Source of the DNA: Verrucomicrobiia bacterium
GTDB lineage: Bacteria > Verrucomicrobiota > Verrucomicrobiia > Limisphaerales > JADLHS01
Length of the DNA: 64,000 nt
Direction of reading: 5' to 3'
Assembly: GCA_023953615.1 (NCBI GenBank)
Contig: JAMLJH010000002.1
Location: 310,001-374,000 of the forward strand
A program made the position numbers and the translations under genes. How positions within the stretch are numbered: position 1 is the first letter of the stretch; each line of letters starts with the position of its first letter. Below, piece after piece: positions 52,510-60,399 of the stretch. Under the pieces are notes generated by a model. The model did no database searches. It was not told the DNA's origin and saw only the letters and a program-made list of their open reading frames with translations.

Positions 52510-53340
52510 ATGAAACAACTACGTAAACAATCCCGAGCGTTCACGCTCATCGAGTTGCTCGTCGTGATTGCGATTATCGCGATCCTGGCGGCCATGCTCT
52601 TGCCGGCACTCGCCAAGGCCAAAGCCAAGGCGCAACGTATCTCCTGCACCAACAATCTGAAACAGGTCGGTCTGGCCTTCCGGATTTGGGCGGGTGACAA
52701 CAACGATCAAAACCCCATGAGCGTCCCGCGGGCCAGCGGTGGTGCTGCCGAAGCGGTCGGAACCGTGGCGGCGTTACCTTGGAAGACTGCCACCGTGCCC
52801 AATCAAGGTGGCGTCTGGCAGATGTTCCTGGTCATGTCCAACGAGTTGAATACTCCCAAGATTCTGAACTGCCCGTCGGACAATGCGCCGTCACATAACG
52901 CCACGTTGGCGGGGCAGGGGAACCACATGCAGGCCACGGTTTTTGGTCCGACGTTGACTGGAACGGGTGCGGCTCAAGGCTTCGAGAACGATCAATATGC
53001 CAGCTACTTTGTGGGCGTGGATGCGATTGATACCGCTCCCGGCATGTTTCTGACCGGTGATCACAACCTGGGAACTGGTGCTAATCAGATTACAAAGACG
53101 CCTCAGTTCGTCAGCGCTGGTACCAATAACAATTGGGCGGCAACCACGATCGGCTATCAGGACAACGTACACTCGAAGGCGGGCAACGTTGGTCTGGCTG
53201 ACGGCAGTGTGCAAGGCTTCAGCACCACGGCATTCCGCCAAGGACTGAACAACACCAGCGATAGCGGTCGTACTCCAGGAGTGTTCGCGTTGGCCGCAGG
53301 CTCTCAAGGGCCGGGCGTGAATCGCTTGCAGTTCCCGTAA
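52510..53340 (+). CDS. Prepilin-like protein with H-X9-DG C-terminal domain
   Basis: 276 residues from ATG 52510 ([20 protein letters not shown]). The type-IV-pilin/type-II-secretion signal [20 protein letters not shown] has the conserved Glu at +5 after the cleavage site. The C-terminal [16 protein letters not shown] contains His, nine residues, then Asp-Gly, the H-X9-DG signature of PVC pseudopilins. Verrucomicrobia and Planctomycetes carry many such proteins, and their roles are poorly known (probably surface appendages or secretion). Single gene with its own terminator. Confidence 0.92.
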   Translation: MKQLRKQSRAFTLIELLVVIAIIAILAAMLLPALAKAKAKAQRISCTNNLKQVGLAFRIWAGDNNDQNPMSVPRASGGAAEAVGTVAALPWKTATVPNQGGVWQMFLVMSNELNTPKILNCPSDNAPSHNATLAGQGNHMQATVFGPTLTGTGAAQGFENDQYASYFVGVDAIDTAPGMFLTGDHNLGTGANQITKTPQFVSAGTNNNWAATTIGYQDNVHSKAGNVGLADGSVQGFSTTAFRQGLNNTSDSGRTPGVFALAAGSQGPGVNRLQFP

Positions 53341-53362
53341 ATCGAAATCGGACATTTTTCAG

Positions 53363-53395
53363 CCACGGCATTCGCAAGAATGCCGTGGTTTTTTT
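53363..53395 (+). terminator. Rho-independent terminator after the pseudopilin gene
   Basis: Perfect 11-bp stem CCACGGCATTC / GAATGCCGTGG (53363-53373 with 53378-53388), GCAA tetraloop, seven T residues. One of the strongest terminators in the window. Confidence 0.95.
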
Positions 53396-53589
53396 ATGAT
53401 CAACCTTCGACGTTGGGATGGATTTTCAACTGGTCGAATTCATCCAGAGCGTTTCAAATATGGTTGCGGTCCCCGTGAGGCGGCGGACTAAACTTTTAGC
53501 CACGAGGCGGCATCCAACTGCCGTTCGTCATTGATTGGAGGCGAGCCTCCGTGCGGCAGCGTCTTGGACTGGCAGTCGTCTTCTACCGC

Positions 53590-54050
53590 TTATAGCGGTT
53601 TGATTAAAGTTGTAGCCGTGGCGCCGAACGAGTGTAACCCCATGAAGGTGGGGTCCGGATGGGGAATGGCGCCTCTGTCCGCGAGGTTTTGGACTGCGGC
53701 AGGCTTCTGCCGCTCCTACGGAGCTTGTGATTTGTTGCGGGTGAGTTTCCACACAGATGCCGCGCCGCTGGCGCTGGGAACGGAGCGCGGGCGGTCCCGC
53801 GCCCGCAGCGCTGCGCCAGACCAAAAGGCGTTGATTGATCCGCAAAGCCGAGCTTCCGGTTCACGCGCTGCGGACGGAGACCGTCCGCGCTCCGGGAACA
53901 CCTCGGTCTTTATTCCGCTGCCAATGGTTCCCCGGAGCGAGCTGGCGGTTGACCACATCACCGGTCGCGCCGGTGCTTGTCCCGAACCCAGGGCGGTTGT
54001 CCGTTTGACCCCAACGCTTGGCTTGAGGTTGGGAGGCCCGCTGCTATAAA
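53590..54050 (+). repeat. Interspersed repeat, copy B
   Basis: Begins TATAGCGGTTTGATTAAAG and GTTGTAGCCGTGG, continues GAACGAGTGTAACCCCATGA, AGGTGGGGTCCGGATGGGG, then a REP-type hairpin GCTCCTACGGAGC (53712-53724), a G+C-rich middle with CGCGGGCGGTCCCGCGCCCG, and the end block GGTCGCGCCGGTGCTTGTCC and TTTGACCCCAACGCTTGGCT. Nearly identical over about 450 bp to copy C, which starts ~30 bp further on in the same orientation. Its own 3' terminus (AATACTTAAA) is missing. Long open frames exist across it but only because it is G+C-rich; none resembles a protein. Confidence 0.85.
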
Positions 54051-54081
54051 CGAAAAAATCAAGCGGCCACGGCTTTATTTA

Positions 54082-54574
54082 ATCCGCTCTAATTAAAGTT
54101 GTAGCCGTGGCACCGAACGAGTGTAACCCCATGAAGGTGGGGTCCGGATGGGGAATGGCGATTCTGTCCGCGAGGTTTTGGACTGCGGCAGGCTTCTGCC
54201 GCTCCTACGGAGCTTGTGATTTGTTGCGGGTGAGTTTCCACACGTATGCCGCGCCGCTGGCGCTGGGAGCGGAGTGCGGGCGGTCCCGCGCCCGCAGCGC
54301 GGCGCCAGACCAGAAGGCGTTGATTGAACCGCAAGCCGAGCTTCCGGTTCACGCGCTGCGGACGGAGACCGTCCGCGCTCCGGGAACGCCTCGGACTTTA
54401 TTCCGCTGCCAATGGTTCCCCGGAGCGAGCTGGCGGTTGACCACATTACCGGTCGCGCCGGTGCTCGTCTCGAACCAAGGGCGGTCGTCCGTTTGACCCC
54501 AACGCATGGCTTGAGGTTGGAAGGCCCGCTGCGTCATGTCGGCGGCTATAGGAATACTTAAAGTGCCCTAGCTG
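54082..54574 (+). repeat. Interspersed repeat, copy C (most complete)
   Basis: Same order of blocks as copy B, including the hairpin GCTCCTACGGAGC at 54201-54213, but with the full 3' end: GGCGGCTATAGGAATACTTA, AAGTGCCCTAGCTGG. About 490 bp. Differs from copy B by scattered single-base changes (for example CGGAGTGCGGG versus CGGAGCGCGGG), so the two are not a very recent duplication. Confidence 0.85.
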
Positions 54575-54600
54575 GAACGATTCGGTTGGAGTTTGGGTGG

Positions 54601-54639
54601 AACGGGCCACTGGCCCGTTCTGTCGGGCTACCAGCCCGA
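54601..54639. repeat. Two adjacent perfect palindromes
   Basis: AACGGGCCACTGGCCCGTT (54601-54619, nine-base arms around one C) and TCGGGCTACCAGCCCGA (54623-54639, seven-base arms around ACC). They lie between repeat copy C and the end of the bat operon and could act as a two-sided terminator, but no T tract follows either arm. Confidence 0.6.
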
Positions 54640-54791
54640 TGGCTGAACGCAAAGCGTGCGAGCCCAATGGGGTGCGATCTCCGTGCGCTCGGCTGGGCGG
54701 CAGGTTGCCGCTCAGAACGGCCAAGTTGGCGGTTCCACCCGGATCAACTGCATCCTTCCGGCTTCGGACGGCTCCGAAATCGCCCGTCGGT

Positions 54792-55403
54792 TCACCAATC
54801 TTTCAGCGGTTTATTGCGATTCTTGGGTTCGCCTTGCGGTTGGAAGAGGAGCAGTTGTTCGTCACCCTTTTGCGCGTTGAGTAATTGCTTCGCCTCTTCC
54901 GGCGTCATCTTGTGCGCTTCCATGGGGTTGGCTTCCTGATCCTGGTTGCCGTCTTGAGGCTGCTTTTCAGATTTGTTTTGTCGCTGATCTTGCGGAGTCG
55001 GATTTTGGTCTTTTGACGGGTCCGGCTTTTTCTCGTCCGGCGACTGCGATGAATCGTTCTTCTCGTCCTGGTTTTTCTGGTCCTTGGATGGATTCGGCTT
55101 TTGATTCTGTTGCTGCTGCTCCTGCTGTTGCTGGTCCTGGTTGGATTGGTCTTGCTGATTCTGCTGATTTTGTTGTTGGAGCAGTTCGTAGAGCTTCTGC
55201 AACTTCGCGTCATCGGGAAACTGTTGCAGGCCGTTGGTGACCACTTCGAGCGCCGCGGGGACGTTGTTCGATAAATACCATTGCGCGCCGCCGTGGAAAA
55301 AATTATCGGCGTTCTTTGCGGGAACATTCGTTCCGGACCAGACCCCGAGGCTAAATCCGAGGAGCAGGCGGAACGGTTTCGGGATGCGGATGGGCGATTT
55401 CAT
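54792..55403 (-). CDS. Gln/Asn-rich TPR-like protein ending the bat operon
   Basis: 203 residues with a signal/anchor N-terminus, one TPR-like stretch (NNVPAALEVVTNGLQQFPDD), then a long low-complexity region of Gln, Asn, Asp and Lys (residues ~75-160), and a conserved-looking end MTPEEAKQLLNAQKGDEQLL that recurs in C-terminal proteins of Bat operons. Overlaps the 3' end of the batB-like gene by 53 bp in another frame, so translation is probably coupled. Likely a periplasmic or membrane-linked partner of the VWA proteins. Confidence 0.75.
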   Translation of the reverse strand: MKSPIRIPKPFRLLLGFSLGVWSGTNVPAKNADNFFHGGAQWYLSNNVPAALEVVTNGLQQFPDDAKLQKLYELLQQQNQQNQQDQSNQDQQQQEQQQQNQKPNPSKDQKNQDEKNDSSQSPDEKKPDPSKDQNPTPQDQRQNKSEKQPQDGNQDQEANPMEAHKMTPEEAKQLLNAQKGDEQLLLFQPQGEPKNRNKPLKDW

Positions 55404-57060
55404 TGATTTGCTTCAACTTTTCGGTAAAGGCTTCAAACGGCTGGGCGACGATCGGCGCCTGCTGTTTCAGTTGCTCCATGATTTGCAGCGCTTGGGCGTA
55501 GTTCCGCTGGCGTGTGGCGGCGTCGGCAGCAGCCTTGGCCTGTTGCGCCAGTTCGCGCAGGGCGGCAATTTGTTTCAAACGATCTTCCACCAAGGCCAGA
55601 TTGAAAGCCGCGTCCGCATCCGTTTTTTCCAAGGCGAGCGCATGTTGATACTGTTGGGCCGCATCCTTCCAGGCGGTCTCCAATTTATCCAGGTCCTGCG
55701 CCTGTTGACCAAGGCGGTAATGCACGTTGCCCAAATTGTAGTAGGCTTTGGCCTGCAATTTCACGTCGCGCGCCGTCAGCACCGCGTTGAAATGTTGCAA
55801 GGCGGCGGGGTAATTCGTGGCTTGATAGGCGGCGGCGCCGGCGTTGAAATCCAGGCGCGGGTCCGCTGGTTTTTGCTCTTTGGCGGCAATGCTGATCAAT
55901 CGCTCGTACTCGGTCAGCGCGTTGGTGAAATTGCCGTTCCGATAATCCTTGAAAGCGGTTGCGGGCGTGGCCCGGACGGAAGCGGTCGCAAAAGCCATCG
56001 CGAGCATTGCGGTCAATAAAACGATGGTTGCGGCTCGCGCAGTGAACGCACTGGAAGTTTTGGTGCGGCGGTAATCGGGCAGCAGCACTTCGAGGAGCAG
56101 CAGCAGGACGGCGGCGGCGAGCGGCCAGTAATAACGATCGCGCATTTCTTTCACCAGTTTTTCCTGTCCCTCCGATTTAGGCAGCGGTGCCAGGCCTTTT
56201 TCATAAAGGGTGTCAATCGTCTTTGCGCCGCGCAACGGCAGATAGAAGCCGCCCGAAGTGGCGCCGGCGATTTGTTGCAGCAGGGTTTCATTCAACCGGG
56301 ATTTGACCACATTGCCTTGATCGTCGCGGATATAGTCGGTGTTGCCTTTGGCGTCCTTGAAGCGCAGCAATTCGCCCTCGGCGGTGCCGATGCCGATTGT
56401 GAAAATTTTCATTCCGGCTTTGGCCGCCGCGCGCGCCGCTTCGAGCGCATTTTCGTCGTTGTCCTCGCCGTCGGTGAACAGGACCAGGACTTTGAAATTG
56501 TCGCCTTCCTTGAAGGCGGTGAGCGCGATGTTGATGGCTTCGGCCAGGGCGGTGCCGCCTTGCGGAATAATGTTCACGTCCAGCGCTTCCACACTTTGAC
56601 GAAACGCATTATCGTCAATGGTCAGCGGGCATTGCAGAAAGGCGCCGCCGGCAAACGCCACCAGTCCCAGCCGATCCGCCCGGGCTTGTTGCATCAGGTC
56701 CAGCGCGGCCAGCTTGGCGCGTTGCAATCGGTTGGGCGCAATGTCCTCGGCCAGCATGGATTTGGAGGTGTCAATGGCCACGACGATATCGAGTCCCTTC
56801 TGCTTCGATTCTTCCCAGGTGAAACCCCATTGCGGGCGGGCCAGGGCGACGATCAGCAGAATGATGGCGCTGATGATCAGAGCGAAGCGCAGTTTTTGGC
56901 GTTCGGGCGAAACTCCGGAAGTCAGTCCGGAAAGCAGTCGTGCCTGGATGAATTGGGTCATTAACCGCCGCCGTTCGCGCAGCGCCCACCAGAAAAACGC
57001 CACCAAAGCTGGCAAGATTATCATCAGCACCCACAACACTTGTTTATTGGCGAAAGTCAT
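55351..57060 (-). CDS. batB: BatB-like VWA protein fused to a TPR domain (BatC-like)
   Basis: 569 residues. Two N-terminal helices (about 9-26 and 57-76), then a von Willebrand A domain with MIDAS residues VAIDTSKSM (DxSxS), GGTALAEAI and LFTDGEDND. A helix near 318-336 closes this part. Another helix (about 355-372) leads into a C-terminal region with TPR units (DYRNGNFTNALTEYERLIS, AKAYYNLGNVHYRLGQQAQD). BatB and BatC are usually separate; here they are one chain. Part of the aerotolerance-type operon whose exact role is debated. Separated from batA by 103 bp containing nested palindromes. Confidence 0.88.
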   Translation of the reverse strand: MTFANKQVLWVLMIILPALVAFFWWALRERRRLMTQFIQARLLSGLTSGVSPERQKLRFALIISAIILLIVALARPQWGFTWEESKQKGLDIVVAIDTSKSMLAEDIAPNRLQRAKLAALDLMQQARADRLGLVAFAGGAFLQCPLTIDDNAFRQSVEALDVNIIPQGGTALAEAINIALTAFKEGDNFKVLVLFTDGEDNDENALEAARAAAKAGMKIFTIGIGTAEGELLRFKDAKGNTDYIRDDQGNVVKSRLNETLLQQIAGATSGGFYLPLRGAKTIDTLYEKGLAPLPKSEGQEKLVKEMRDRYYWPLAAAVLLLLLEVLLPDYRRTKTSSAFTARAATIVLLTAMLAMAFATASVRATPATAFKDYRNGNFTNALTEYERLISIAAKEQKPADPRLDFNAGAAAYQATNYPAALQHFNAVLTARDVKLQAKAYYNLGNVHYRLGQQAQDLDKLETAWKDAAQQYQHALALEKTDADAAFNLALVEDRLKQIAALRELAQQAKAAADAATRQRNYAQALQIMEQLKQQAPIVAQPFEAFTEKLKQINEIAHPHPETVPPAPRI

Positions 57061-57067
57061 ATTGGGT

Positions 57068-57160
57068 CGTTACAACGTTGAAATGTTACAGTGTTACAAC
57101 GGATGAGATCGTCACCGCTCGCGGTGTGTTGTAACGATTTAACGCGGTAACCTTGTAACG
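57068..57160. promoter_or_regulatory. Nested inverted repeats between batA and batB
   Basis: Three nested palindromes share one centre: CGTTACAA (57068-57075) with TTGTAACG (57153-57160), GTTACAAC (57093-57100) with GTTGTAAC (57128-57135), and innermost CACCGC-TC-GCGGTG (57113-57126). A further GTTACA lies between the first two arms. Could be an operator array or an mRNA structure that sets relative expression of batA and batB. Confidence 0.55.
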
Positions 57161-57163
57161 TTT

Positions 57164-58165
57164 TCATGGCAGCCTCCTCAACACGGTTTGTCCCATCGCC
57201 AATTCCGCTGTCAGCAGCACGATGCCCGCGGCGATGAGCCAGGGGAACAGTTCCGTGTGTCGCGCAAATTTTTTCACGTCGGCCTCGGTCTTTTCCAGTT
57301 TATCAATTTCCGAATAAATGGCGGCGAATTTTTCCGCGTTGTCGGCGCGATAGTATTTGCCGCCGGTCAGGTCGGAAATTTTTTGCAAGGTTTCTTCGTC
57401 AATATCCACTGGCACCATCTGGTAAACGCGCCGGCCAAAAAAATCCGTGGTCGGCATGGGCGCCTGGCCTTCGGTGCCAACGCCGATGGTGTACACTTTC
57501 ACGCCGAGCGCCTGTGCCGCTTCCGCCGCCGTGAGCGGGGGAATTTTGCCGGCGTTGTTTTGGCCGTCGGTCATCAGGATGACGATTTTGCTCTTGGATT
57601 TAAGCTCGCGCAGTTGGTTGACGGAGGCGCTTAGCGCCGAGCCAATGGCGGTTTGGTTTCCGTTGATCGTATTGAGGTCCAGCCGATCCAGGTTTTTGAG
57701 CAGGAAGTCGTGATCCAGGGTGATGGGCGCGGCGATGTAAGCCTGGGTGGCAAACGCAACCAACCCGATGCGGTCATTGGGGCGTTTGGCGATGAACTTT
57801 TCCAAAACGGCGCGCGCCATCGCCACGCGGTTCAAGCGCTGGCCGCGGATTTCAAAATCTTCCGCCGCCATGCTGCCGGAGAGATCAAAGGCCACCACGA
57901 TGTCCACGCCGCTGGCGGTTACTTTTGTGGTGTCAAACTTGGTCAGCCGGGGTTGCGCCAGCGCAACGATGAACAGAGCCAGCGTCAGCCAGCGCAGCGT
58001 GAGCAGCAGGTTGCCCGCGCTCGATTTCGTAATGCTTTGCATGCCGCGCAGCAGTTGCACGGAAGAATAAATGAAAGCGGCCGGTCGGCCTCGCCGTCCT
58101 TTCAGCCAGGCGGCCAAAGGCAGCAGCAACAGCAGGAGCAGAAGGTATGGGTGTCCAAAGGTCAT
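57164..58165 (-). CDS. batA: BatA-like VWA-domain protein
   Basis: 333 residues: N-terminal helix (about 7-20), a second near 55-72, VWA domain with VVAFDLSGSM (DxSxS MIDAS), GNQTAIGSALSASV and MTDGQNNAGK, and a C-terminal helix (about 308-326). The 5-Leu run LLLLLLLLPLAAWLKGRRGR-type start is the usual BatA entry. Membrane-anchored with the VWA domain outside. Its start overlaps the DUF4381 gene stop by four bases. Partner of the MoxR ATPase and DUF58 protein of the same operon. Confidence 0.9.
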   Translation of the reverse strand: MTFGHPYLLLLLLLLPLAAWLKGRRGRPAAFIYSSVQLLRGMQSITKSSAGNLLLTLRWLTLALFIVALAQPRLTKFDTTKVTASGVDIVVAFDLSGSMAAEDFEIRGQRLNRVAMARAVLEKFIAKRPNDRIGLVAFATQAYIAAPITLDHDFLLKNLDRLDLNTINGNQTAIGSALSASVNQLRELKSKSKIVILMTDGQNNAGKIPPLTAAEAAQALGVKVYTIGVGTEGQAPMPTTDFFGRRVYQMVPVDIDEETLQKISDLTGGKYYRADNAEKFAAIYSEIDKLEKTEADVKKFARHTELFPWLIAAGIVLLTAELAMGQTVLRRLP

Positions 58166-58704
58166 GGAGTGGAATTGTCTGCCGTGGTCGCGGGTTCGGT
58201 TTCCGCCACGAGTTGCACGGCCGACGTGTGCAGACCGCGCAACTCCGGTTCGCCCGGCTCGTATTTGGCGAACTTGACGAGATCACAATTCGTCAGGAAA
58301 TGCCCCAGACCGTCCTTTTGCGTTTCCGTCAAGCGATCGGTCCGTTGCAGGTCGTTCAGAAATTCTTCCGTCGTGCGTTCGGGAGCGTGAAAATCGAAGC
58401 GTTCCTCGAGGTACAATCGCAGCGTATCCGAAACCGCCGTGACGAAGGGTTTAGGTTGTCCGATCAGCGCCAACGCGTCCTGCAGCTTTTGCCGGGCGCG
58501 CAGGTGCGCGGGAATGACGGGGATGACAATTGGCGCTTGGGCACGTTTGCGCCACCAGGACCAGCAAAACGCGAGTAGCGCCACAATTACCAAGGCGGCC
58601 AGCGCCCACCAAAGCCATTCCCAACCGCTTGGAATTTCCACGGGCGGCACCAGGTCCCGAATGTCCGTAACGTTGGTGATGGTGGCAGTCGAGTTGGTCA
58701 TCAT
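58162..58704 (-). CDS. DUF4381-like membrane protein
   Basis: 180 residues (ATG 58704; a second ATG at 58701). Entry IRDLVPPVEIPSGWEWLWWA, one helix (about 29-48, WWALAALVIVALLAFCWSWW), then a cytoplasmic helical part (ARQKLQDALALIGQPKPFVT, SDTLRLYLEERFDFHAPERT). Matches the DUF4381 pattern of MoxR/Bat operons. Start and stop overlap both neighbours by four bases (ATGA). Confidence 0.85.
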   Translation of the reverse strand: MMTNSTATITNVTDIRDLVPPVEIPSGWEWLWWALAALVIVALLAFCWSWWRKRAQAPIVIPVIPAHLRARQKLQDALALIGQPKPFVTAVSDTLRLYLEERFDFHAPERTTEEFLNDLQRTDRLTETQKDGLGHFLTNCDLVKFAKYEPGEPELRGLHTSAVQLVAETEPATTADNSTP

Positions 58705-59690
58705 CCGCGTGACCTCCGTTTTTCGCGGGTTTCAAAAAACTTCGCCAACGCGGCGCCGTAGGGCTGATCGGTATGCAGATGAATGGAATCAATTCCCGCG
58801 GACCGAAACAGGCGTTCGGTTTCCGCCTGCGCCTTGGCCTGGCACAGAGCGAATGCATCGCGGCGCCGCGCGTCGCCCGTGTTGATTTCCACAATTTCGC
58901 CGGTTTCCGCGTCGCGCAAAACCAATCGCCCCAGCGCGGGCAGTTCCAGTTCAAAGCGATCCGTAATCTGCACGGCCACGACGTCGTGCCGTCGGTTCAC
59001 CTGGCGCAACTTCGTGAACGAGGCTTGCGCGAGCGATTCGAGCAGCATCATCTGCGGACGCAGTCGCGTGGAAGCGCCGCGTCTGGCCAAAGGATTGTTC
59101 CGCGATGAGGGCGTCGTCACTACCGCCGGCGACCCGATAAAATCCGAGACGATCACCGTGACCGCTTTGCGCGATTGAATTCGCAGCAAAAATTCCAGCG
59201 CACGATTCAAATCCGTGCCGGACCGTTTCGGCGTGAAAAATAGAACTTCGCGAATGACCCGCAGAACGTGACTGCGACCCTTGCGCGGCGGAATGAACTT
59301 TTCCACTTCGTCACTGAAGAGGATCAGCCCCACCTTGTCGTTGTTGCGGATGGCGGAGAAGGCGAGCACCGAGGCGATTTCCGCCGCCAGCTCGCGCTTG
59401 GATTGATTTCGGGAGCCAAAGCGACCGGAGCCGCTCACGTCCACGACGAGCATGAGCGTGAGTTCGCGTTCCTCGACGAATTTTTTGATGAACGGATGAT
59501 TCATGCGCGCGGTGACGTTCCAGTCAATGGCGCGCACGTCGTCGCCGGGCTGGTATTCGCGGACCTCGTCGAAGTTCATGCCCTGACCCTTGAAGACGCT
59601 CTGGTACTGGCCCGCCAAAGTTTCGGTGATGATCCGGTTGGTGCGAATCTCGATCTGCCGGATTTTTTTGAGCATCTCGCGGGGGATCAT
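58701..59690 (-). CDS. DUF58 protein
   Basis: About 329 residues from ATG 59690 (MIPREMLKKIRQIEIRTNRI). The reading frame is open upstream to 59843 but that part runs into non-homologous sequence. DUF58 hallmarks: GQGMNFDEVREYQPGDDVRA with IDWNVTARMNHPFIKKFVEE, MLVVDVSGSGRFG (partial VWA/MIDAS), VSDFIGSP, HDVVAVQITDRFELELP. It acts with MoxR and the Bat proteins at the membrane. Normally its start follows the moxR stop directly; here the two are 3.9 kb apart because of the inserted modules. Confidence 0.92.
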   Translation of the reverse strand: MIPREMLKKIRQIEIRTNRIITETLAGQYQSVFKGQGMNFDEVREYQPGDDVRAIDWNVTARMNHPFIKKFVEERELTLMLVVDVSGSGRFGSRNQSKRELAAEIASVLAFSAIRNNDKVGLILFSDEVEKFIPPRKGRSHVLRVIREVLFFTPKRSGTDLNRALEFLLRIQSRKAVTVIVSDFIGSPAVVTTPSSRNNPLARRGASTRLRPQMMLLESLAQASFTKLRQVNRRHDVVAVQITDRFELELPALGRLVLRDAETGEIVEINTGDARRRDAFALCQAKAQAETERLFRSAGIDSIHLHTDQPYGAALAKFFETREKRRSRG

Positions 59691-59786
59691 GCGGCGGAAA
59701 ACGATGAATGATGAAGGGTGAATGACGAATCCGCGCGGCGGAATAAGTCGGCTTGCGCCGAAAAATCGAAGGTGTAGATTGCCGCC

Positions 59787-60011
59787 ATGAGCGCAATCGA
59801 AGTCGTTGAACAATTCCGCAAGCTTCCCGCTGCGGAGCAACACAAGGCTTTTGCGGAAATCCGCGAAGCGATTGAAGTTGCCGACGCCCTCACCCCGGAA
59901 CAGGTCGCCGAACTGGATCGTCGCCTTGCTGAATTTGAAAAAAATCCCCGCGAAGGAATCCCGTGGGAACAGGTCGAAGCCGATCTCAACAAACGCTTCG
60001 GCTGGCGATGA
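59787..60011 (+). CDS. Addiction-module antitoxin (RelB-like small component)
   Basis: 74 residues (MSAIEVVEQFRKLPAAEQHK). Pattern of the 'putative addiction module component' family: a helix with LPAAEQHKAFAEIREAI, a turn, and an acidic end DRRLAEFEKNPREGIPWEQV that reads as the toxin-binding tail. Opposite in strand to the host operon. Its stop overlaps the toxin start (ATGA). Confidence 0.85.
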   Translation: MSAIEVVEQFRKLPAAEQHKAFAEIREAIEVADALTPEQVAELDRRLAEFEKNPREGIPWEQVEADLNKRFGWR

Positions 60012-60310
60012 GCCTGCCGGTCATCTTCAAAGCGGCGGCGCGCTTGGAATTTGAAGAAGCGGTTGCGTGGTATGAAAAGGAGCGCCCCGGTCTCGGGCGC
60101 GAATTCAAGTTGGAAGTAAAACTGGCCCTCAAGCGGGCATTGGCCCAGCCGGGACATTTTCAAAGAGTTCGCGGTCGGGCGCAAAAAATCCGGCTGCGCC
60201 GATTCAAGCAATACGCCATCTACTTCGCGATCAAGGACGATGTGTTTGCCGTGCTTTCGGTTTTCCACGCTTCGCGAAACCCGCAGATTCTGGAACAACG
60301 GTTGCAATGA
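60008..60310 (+). CDS. RelE/ParE-family toxin
   Basis: 100 residues (MSLPVIFKAAARLEFEEAVA). RelE/ParE superfamily features: WYEKERPGLGREFKLEVKLA, RVRGRAQKIRLRRFKQYAIY and the ending VFAVLSVFHASRNPQILEQR. ParE-like members poison gyrase and RelE-like members cleave mRNA at the ribosome; the sequence does not decide which. Immediately followed (one base) by the duplicated DUF58 head on the other strand. Confidence 0.9.
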   Translation: MSLPVIFKAAARLEFEEAVAWYEKERPGLGREFKLEVKLALKRALAQPGHFQRVRGRAQKIRLRRFKQYAIYFAIKDDVFAVLSVFHASRNPQILEQRLQ

Positions 60311-60394
60311 CGCGCCCGCGAGCGATTCGGTCGCGATGCGGTTCGTGCGCAGCTCGATCGGTCGGATCTTTTTGAGTATTTCGCGGAGGATCAT
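60311..60394 (-). pseudogene. Duplicated, diverged 5' end of the DUF58 gene
   Basis: Read from ATG 60394 it gives MILREILKKIRPIELRTNRI then ATESLAG, against MIPREMLKKIRQIEIRTNRI then ITETLAG for the true DUF58 start at 59690. About 80 bp align at roughly 75-80%, with both silent and replacement changes, and homology stops where the RelE gene ends. The ATG lies five bases after the stop of the 293-codon gene, reproducing the spacing of an operon junction. Confidence 0.82.
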
Positions 60395-60399
60395 ACGAA

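Noticed and set aside
53531..54496. Open frames of 117-172 codons across the tandem repeats
   Set aside because: They follow the repeat units, share no protein features and occur on both strands, so they are repeat sequence without stops.
59691..59843. Longer start for DUF58 at 59843
   Set aside because: The extra 51 codons run antisense to the RelB-like gene and intergenic sequence and lack similarity; ATG 59690 gives the family's normal start, and the duplicated copy at 60394 begins at the same codon.
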